NCBI GenBank assembly: GCA_038212445.1
Contig: JBBQUM010000014.1
Coordinates: 62,001 to 126,000, forward strand
DNA from: TMP-7 sp038212445
Lineage (GTDB): Bacteria > Acidobacteriota > Terriglobia > Bryobacterales > Bryobacteraceae
Reading direction: 5' to 3'
DNA: 64,000 nucleotides
Position numbers and translations under genes: made by a program. Positions 59,539-64,000 of the stretch are shown piece by piece; position 1 is the stretch's first letter, and each line of letters begins with the position of its first letter. The notes beneath the pieces are model-generated. The model saw nothing but the letters and a program-made list of their open reading frames with translations, searched no databases and had not been told where the DNA came from.

Positions 59539-61365
59539 TTAAGCCGCGTTAATCTCGAACGCTTTCGCCCGCGGTTGCAATTGGGCCTCCCCAAACCCGA
59601 GTTCGCTACAAATCTGGACCTTCAGTTGACCCGAGGTTGCCCCGTTAGGCTGTGAGCATGCGGGCGCAGCATATTCGATCGTGTAAAGGCATGTGAGCGC
59701 ACAAGCGAAACGCTCGCACGCGGCAATGAGTTCACCCGGGTCCGACGCCAGGGCATAGTCCCCCCCTGACCGCTCACAGATCCGGCGCAAGGAATCGGGT
59801 ATCCCGCAATTGAGCGCGACAGTGTAAAGCGCAGTATGCGCCTCAAGGACAACCGAGCTCACGGCGTCCCAGTCCGCTTGAGCGCCGTCTGAGAGGAAAA
59901 GAAACACCGTGCGGTGCCCTATCGCACCCGCAAGCGCCTCCAGTACACGACGCAGAGCTTCAGGTGCGCTCTCAGCCGCGGCTGATTTCAAACCAACGGT
60001 CTCGCATTGCGCAAGCAGCGCGCTGGGACTGACGGTCAATCGAATCGGCTCCATATCTTGAGCAGTGTCTACCTCCGCAATGGCTTTCTCCCGATGGCGA
60101 CCGCCTGAACCACTCGAGAGTAACGCCGACTCCAGCCGGAAGACTGGTTGTGCCTGAACCCGCGGTGCCGCCACCGCATACTTCGCTGCCGCCCACGCGT
60201 CGTTCCCATGTTTGTAGTCGAGAAAGACACTCACTCCGTCAAGCAGGGCCCGGCCCATCGGATCTTCGCGAACAGTGCTGCGAGGAACGACAAAACCGGC
60301 CGCGATCCGTTCGCATTCGCGGCGCGACTGTATGGTGATCTCGTTAATAAGTCTGTCTGAATCGGTCAGCACGATTTCGGTCGGCGAGAGGCGGGCGAGT
60401 TGTTGACCGTCGGCACGCAAGACCATCACGCCCACCCGCTTCACACCGTCGACAGTCATCGCTCCCGTGATCGCGACTCGGAGTGAGCCTGCGTCCTGGC
60501 ATTGTCTGACGCGCCGCCGGATGCTGGCAATGGCATGGAAGACACGGTTGCGAACTGTGACCTCAACCTCGATCAATCGTTGCGACAGTGCGGGTAGGAA
60601 CCGCGGATCGGCTAGTTGACCCATAGCCCACGCGGCAGTGGCGCGGGACTTGGCCTCCGGATTGGTGAGCATATCGATCAACATCTCGGCAGCGAGCAGG
60701 TCGCCACATCGATAAAGCCCCACCGCACCGTTTCCAGCCACGCGGTTATCCGGATCTGTGAGCGCGCTCAAGAATATCTGCCGCGCTTCAGAACTATCCA
60801 TGCCCCAAAGACACTCCACGGCGCTCGCGCGTACCCTGCCGTCGGGCTCGGACATACGCTTCTCAACCCAACCCACGTTGCGATTGATCCGGCCGATCAG
60901 TAGGGATGCCTTGGAGCGCACTTTCACATCCGCATGCTGCAGCAGTTGCGTGAGCAGCGTCATCACCTTTGATCCATCAGATATGCTCGCGACGATCTCT
61001 AGAACCCGCAAGATCGAAGGTGAATCGCGGATGGTTGTTGCCCCACTGGACGACGGCAAGAGTGCCCGAGTTAGCTTTACGTCAACAAAAGAATCGATAC
61101 TCACCAGAATGCGGCGAGCAATCTCTGTCGCTTCGGCCAACTCTAGTGCGTTCGGATCCATAAGCCGGTCGAGGATTAACCCGTTGGTGACCAGCAGGGT
61201 AAGTATGTACTGCTCACCGGTGCCGTACTGGCTGCACCGGAGTAAGTTCACTGCCGCCTCTCGGAAAGCCTCGCGATCCGACTCGAGCAGTCGCCGCATC
61301 TCGCGTGACGCAATCATCGGCGTCTTCGGGAAGCTCTCGGCGAGATTTGTAAGTCTTTGCTGCAT
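59539..61365 (-). CDS. HEAT-repeat and von Willebrand A domain protein
   Basis: The first half (residues ~60-280) is a chain of HEAT-like repeats (LLRCSQYGTGEQYILTLL, VRSKASLLIGRINRNVGWV, VRASAVECLWGMDSSEAR, SRATAAWAMGQLADPRFLP). The second half is a VWA-like domain (VGVMVLRADGQQLARL, LDGVSVFLDYKHGND, HRTVFLFLSDGAQADWDAV, GGDYALASDPGELIAACERFA) with an altered MIDAS (LSDG). The start is placed at ATG 61365; a TTG at 61401 is possible. The inverted repeat aagcccg-ctaa-cgggctt (61367-61384) sits exactly before this ATG. No signal peptide; the end (LQPRAKAFEINAA) is novel. Likely a scaffold. Confidence 0.7.
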   Translation of the reverse strand: MQQRLTNLAESFPKTPMIASREMRRLLESDREAFREAAVNLLRCSQYGTGEQYILTLLVTNGLILDRLMDPNALELAEATEIARRILVSIDSFVDVKLTRALLPSSSGATTIRDSPSILRVLEIVASISDGSKVMTLLTQLLQHADVKVRSKASLLIGRINRNVGWVEKRMSEPDGRVRASAVECLWGMDSSEARQIFLSALTDPDNRVAGNGAVGLYRCGDLLAAEMLIDMLTNPEAKSRATAAWAMGQLADPRFLPALSQRLIEVEVTVRNRVFHAIASIRRRVRQCQDAGSLRVAITGAMTVDGVKRVGVMVLRADGQQLARLSPTEIVLTDSDRLINEITIQSRRECERIAAGFVVPRSTVREDPMGRALLDGVSVFLDYKHGNDAWAAAKYAVAAPRVQAQPVFRLESALLSSGSGGRHREKAIAEVDTAQDMEPIRLTVSPSALLAQCETVGLKSAAAESAPEALRRVLEALAGAIGHRTVFLFLSDGAQADWDAVSSVVLEAHTALYTVALNCGIPDSLRRICERSGGDYALASDPGELIAACERFACALTCLYTIEYAAPACSQPNGATSGQLKVQICSELGFGEAQLQPRAKAFEINAA

Positions 61366-61429
61366 CAAGCCCGCTAACGGGCTTATCGGGCAGTCAAGCA
61401 AATATTAGAGCCACACAGCAAAAACCTAC

Positions 61430-61990
61430 TCAGATGAACATTTCCTCGTCATGAGTCGCCTGTGCAACAGAAGGACGCGTGCCTCGGGCCAGATGCCCGA
61501 TCGCGCTTCTTACCCCCGCTGCTACCCCCTGAATCTCGCGCAGCGGCCGGAGAATCCCCGAATGCACCATCGCCACCGTCTCGTGAGCGCGGCTCACCGT
61601 GTCGTCGAGCACCATTTCAGCCTTTTCGATCTGGACTCTGGCCCGGCTGGTCGCATCGTTCAGGAGGTCTTCTACCTTGTTTACCTGACGCTTTGTACTA
61701 TCCAAAATGTCGTTGGTCTTAGATGAAATCTCTAGAATTTGCTGTTTACTCACGTGCAGCAGTTCGTTGGTCCGGGTGGTCACCTCGGCGATCTGCTGCT
61801 GGCTTTGTGCGATCACTTTCTGTGAAGTGTCGAGAAAACTGTGGGCTTTTGGCAGCAACTCAGTCATCTTCGCTTCGGTTGACTTGGCAGTCCGATAAAT
61901 GCCAAACAACATCGCGAACTGGAGCACCAACGCCACCGCCGCCACAATGACGAACGCGGTCATAACGTAGAGAAGGGTCTGGGGGTCCAT
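61430..61990 (-). CDS. Membrane-anchored coiled-coil protein
   Basis: A single N-terminal membrane helix (VMTAFVIVAAVALVLQFAMLFGIY) is followed by a ~120-residue coiled coil (TAKSTEAKMTELLPKAHSFL, QSQQQIAEVTTRTNELLHVSKQQ, VEDLLNDATSRARVQIEKAE). The end is basic (GHLARGTRPSVAQ). The layout resembles the signalling helix of chemoreceptors or apolipoprotein-like YtxH-type proteins, but no conserved domain is certain. It precedes a YtxH-like gene after 38 bp, on the same strand as it. Confidence 0.7.
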   Translation of the reverse strand: MDPQTLLYVMTAFVIVAAVALVLQFAMLFGIYRTAKSTEAKMTELLPKAHSFLDTSQKVIAQSQQQIAEVTTRTNELLHVSKQQILEISSKTNDILDSTKRQVNKVEDLLNDATSRARVQIEKAEMVLDDTVSRAHETVAMVHSGILRPLREIQGVAAGVRSAIGHLARGTRPSVAQATHDEEMFI

Positions 61991-62027
61991 AGCGTCAGGA
62001 TCTCATGGAATGATCAGGCATCAAAAA

Positions 62028-62336
62028 CTAAACAGTCTCGCCGCCAACTCGATCGGGCCCGCTTACGGCGTCGCGGTAGGCCTGCTTCCCGGCCTCTACT
62101 GCAGCTTTCAATTGGTCCTTCTGGCCTGATAGCATGTCCCGCCCGCGATCCACAAGATCACCAGCGGAATCCTTCAGCTCGCCGCCGCGACGCTTAATGA
62201 ATTGCTGACCCTCGTCGGCTTTAGAGCGAATCAACTCGCGCGTCTCGCTGCCAGCCTTCGGCGCGAGCAAAAGTCCCGCCGCTACGCCAAGACCGATTCC
62301 AAGAAAAAAATACGAAAATCTGCTGTCATCATCCAT
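62028..62336 (-). CDS. YtxH-like membrane protein
   Basis: The ATG at 62336 has an aggagg site; a longer reading frame upstream is less likely. The 102-residue protein starts MDDDSRFSYFFLGIGLGVAAGLLLAPKAGSETR, the YtxH (gas-vesicle/stress) signature: one membrane helix with a Gly-rich face, then LLAPKSG-like and a charged amphipathic tail (ELIRSKADEGQQFIKRRGGE, DLVDRGRDMLSGQKDQLKAAV). Such proteins are linked to envelope stress. Probably co-transcribed with the coiled-coil gene 38 bp downstream. Confidence 0.85.
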   Translation of the reverse strand: MDDDSRFSYFFLGIGLGVAAGLLLAPKAGSETRELIRSKADEGQQFIKRRGGELKDSAGDLVDRGRDMLSGQKDQLKAAVEAGKQAYRDAVSGPDRVGGETV

Positions 62337-62429
62337 AGATGCTTCCTCCTGAGGGCAGTATACTTCACGGACTCCTGTGCATGGCTGCATTTGAGTCCAA
62401 TGGTATGATGCTCCGCGGGGAAAAAGGTT

Positions 62430-62987
62430 ATGGTGCTGCGCAAAAAGAAGTTACTGGACGGTCCGGAACTGCTGGACTACGCCCTGCGATCCTTGTCCGC
62501 ACGCGCATTGTCCTCAAGCGAGATCCGCATGAAACTCCATCGCCGGGCGGCCACCCCCACCGACGTCGACGAGGTTCTTACCAAGTTAGCGGATGCCGGG
62601 TACCTCAATGACGAGCGATTCGCCGAAGCCTACGCGGCCGCACGCCGCGATAACCAGGGATTCGGGCAAATGCGCGTCCTGCGCGACCTTCGCACGCGCC
62701 GCGTCTCTGGCGACATAGCCGACGCCGCCGTCAAAACCGCGTTCGAAGAAACCAACGAAACCACGATGGTGGAACACTATCTCGCACGAAAATACCGCGC
62801 AGTCGATCTACCTCAATTTCTTACGGCAGAGAAGAATCTGGCATCCGCCTACCGCCGCCTCCGGACGGCCGGGTTTAGCTCGCGATCCTCCATCGAGGTC
62901 CTCAAGCGCTACGCCGCACGTGCCGGTGAACTCGAAGACAGCGACCCACCTGAAGAGGAGTCGTCCGCCGTCGAACCAACGGAATAA
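62430..62987 (+). CDS. recX: Regulatory protein RecX
   Basis: RecX inhibits RecA filament growth. The 185-residue protein has three tandem three-helix units: LDYALRSLSARALSSSEIRMKLHRR (residues ~13-40), LTKLADAGYLNDERFAEAYAAARR (~49-72) and the family motif FGQMRVLRDLRTRRVSGDIADAAV, with LARKYRAVDLPQF later. A Glu/Asp-rich tail (EDSDPPEEESSAVEPTE) follows. recA is not adjacent here. An aaaagg site precedes the ATG. Divergent from the YtxH-like gene, and convergent with the truncated gene at the window's end. Confidence 0.92.
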   Translation: MVLRKKKLLDGPELLDYALRSLSARALSSSEIRMKLHRRAATPTDVDEVLTKLADAGYLNDERFAEAYAAARRDNQGFGQMRVLRDLRTRRVSGDIADAAVKTAFEETNETTMVEHYLARKYRAVDLPQFLTAEKNLASAYRRLRTAGFSSRSSIEVLKRYAARAGELEDSDPPEEESSAVEPTE

Positions 62988-62992
62988 AACCG

Positions 62993-64000
62993 TCATTGAT
63001 GAATCGAGAGTGTCGTTCCAGCTTGTGAAACCAATCCTCCAACACTAACTGTTACAGGCACCGCTGTTCCCGTAGTTGAGCCCGCCGGCACGGTCACATT
63101 GATCTGCAGAAGCCCCATGATCGAGCCCACGAGCGGACCGGCATACAGCACGGTGGCGGTGGCGCCTCCAATGGTCACCACGGGCAGTGGAGCCACCTGC
63201 GGCAGCGGGTTGAGGGTGGCCGGCACAATCAAACCAGTGCGTATCGTAATGGCGGTGGCGTAGTCGCCTTCGCCGGTGGCATAGAGCACCACGATATCGC
63301 CAACCTTCGCTGGATTATTCGATTGATTCAGGGTGTACTGGCCGCTGGTGCTGTTGTAATTGAGCGCTGCCGCTTGACCCATCCCTGAACTGTCGAGTGT
63401 GAATACTCCGGGTGCGGTAGCCGCAATGTCCACCTGTCCCAACGCATTCGTCGAACCGCTAGTGACGATCACCGTCTTTGCGGCTCCGATGGTAGCCGTA
63501 TAGGGCACCTGGCATAGGATTTGGTTCACGCTTACGTACAGCAGCGGCGCTGATTGTCCGTCGATGCTGACGCTGACACCGTTTAGCGACATATCCACCA
63601 CGCCATCGTTGTCGGCGTCGGTCATTGAAGCCGCTACCCCCGGTCCGATATTCGCTCCGTAAAGCGTGACCAGTTCACCTGGACTGACGGCGCCACCGGC
63701 ATAGGAGGCAGAGCTCACAATGGCCTGCACCACCGGCGCTGCTGAAACCACAAAAGCCACCGGAAGGGAATCGCCTCCCGGCGCGGGATTGGTCACAAAC
63801 ACATTTAAGGTTCCTGCGGCACTCAGCGACGATTGCGGGATCAGTGCCATCAGTGCACTGGGGCTCAGCACTGTCGTAACTAAAGGTGCTGCCACCCCAA
63901 CCAACTTTGCCACCGATCCCGAGTAGAAATTGGTCCCCCGGATGGTGACCGTCAGGGCCCCCGAATTCACTTGCGCGCTCGCGGGCCAAAGGACGGATAA
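62993..64000 (-). CDS. Secreted IPT/TIG plus TIGR03437-domain protein, 5' end outside window
   Basis: The frame stays open to the right edge, so only the C-terminal ~335 residues are present. They begin with IPT/TIG-like repeats (TVTIRGTNFYSGSVAKLVGVA, LNVFVTNPAPGGDSLPVAF). The TIGR03437-like 'Solibacter' C-terminal domain follows: VSPGELVTLYGANIGPG, VSIDGQSAPLLYVSVNQILCQVPYT, VVLYATGEGDYATAIT, TIGGATATVLYAGPLVG and LLQINVTVPAGSTTGTAVPVTV. The domain is a surface-export or anchoring tail in acidobacteria. The pseudogene at 5227-6430 shares it. The true start lies beyond base 64000. Confidence 0.88.
   Translation of the reverse strand, partial: LSVLWPASAQVNSGALTVTIRGTNFYSGSVAKLVGVAAPLVTTVLSPSALMALIPQSSLSAAGTLNVFVTNPAPGGDSLPVAFVVSAAPVVQAIVSSASYAGGAVSPGELVTLYGANIGPGVAASMTDADNDGVVDMSLNGVSVSIDGQSAPLLYVSVNQILCQVPYTATIGAAKTVIVTSGSTNALGQVDIAATAPGVFTLDSSGMGQAAALNYNSTSGQYTLNQSNNPAKVGDIVVLYATGEGDYATAITIRTGLIVPATLNPLPQVAPLPVVTIGGATATVLYAGPLVGSIMGLLQINVTVPAGSTTGTAVPVTVSVGGLVSQAGTTLSIHQ

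Noticed and set aside
1..64000. tRNA or rRNA genes
   Set aside because: No cloverleaf-like run with a conserved T-loop (GGTTCGAATCC-like) or rRNA text was noticed in any intergenic gap; a covariance search was not possible here.

Overview
The window looks like chromosomal DNA of an acidobacterium of the Solibacter/Bryobacter type. This is inferred from content, not from a search: high GC, many secreted proteins with carboxypeptidase-regulatory (CnaB-like) domains, an Oar-like TonB-dependent receptor, DUF1080, ThuA and sortilin/BNR proteins, low-complexity Gly-rich tails, and the 'Solibacter-type' secreted C-terminal domain (TIGR03437-like) seen both in the last gene and in a pseudogene near 5-6 kb. 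No rRNA, tRNA, CRISPR array, prophage or intact insertion sequence was seen. Both ends cut genes or may do so: an APS kinase whose frame is open to the left edge, and a TIGR03437 protein that runs off the right edge.

Layout. 0-2 kb: sulfate activation and transfer (APS kinase, PAPS-dependent sulfotransferase) and a broken EthD-like gene. 2-7.2 kb: a ThuA-like secreted protein, then a minus-strand block with a membrane protein, a badly frameshifted beta-propeller/TIGR03437 pseudogene, prfB with its programmed +1 frameshift, and the overlapping tRNA t6A gene tsaC. 7.2-16.9 kb: plus-strand secreted proteins (carboxylesterase, beta-propeller, zinc-ribbon membrane protein, DUF5666-like protein, a 990-residue Oar-like receptor, Spy/CpxP-like protein) and a small cytochrome. 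17.1-21.8 kb: a translationally coupled three-gene signalling operon (PAS histidine kinase, REC-HDOD, REC-degenerate HD-GYP) facing a bactofilin. 22-27.5 kb: a reaction-centre-type cytochrome c, two adjacent CnaB-like paralogues, and a divergent TPR protein with a probable regulatory N-terminus. 27.9-34.5 kb: mixed metabolism, an ECF sigma factor, a coupled Ca2+/H+ exchanger and cyclase. 35.5-38.8 kb: recG, rsmD and a BON-domain protein, each of the last two followed by a clear hairpin terminator.

The most unusual stretch is 38.95-39.61 kb: two tandem ~320-bp repeats (period 340 bp), each holding on the minus strand a 22-23 codon ORF for a nearly identical amphipathic, hydrophobic, basic-tailed peptide. 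Each has an extended Shine-Dalgarno sequence at optimal spacing and a conserved long stem-loop just upstream. This arrangement is typical of type I toxin-antitoxin loci, but I recognise no described family. It is the best candidate here for a new system.

39.6-64 kb: glycosyltransferase and M1 peptidase, a 1,000-residue BNR/sortilin protein, a methylmalonyl-CoA mutase large subunit without a B12 domain, M28 and M24 peptidases, a diguanylate cyclase with an I-site, a gluconate-type permease, a sulfatase, a gene broken at a G6 run, murB, a DUF2461 protein, and a TerC-family protein preceded by a well-formed yybP-ykoY (Mn2+) riboswitch whose P1 helix competes with a hairpin that hides the ribosome-binding site. 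The window ends with a HEAT/VWA protein, two small membrane proteins, recX and the truncated TIGR03437 protein.
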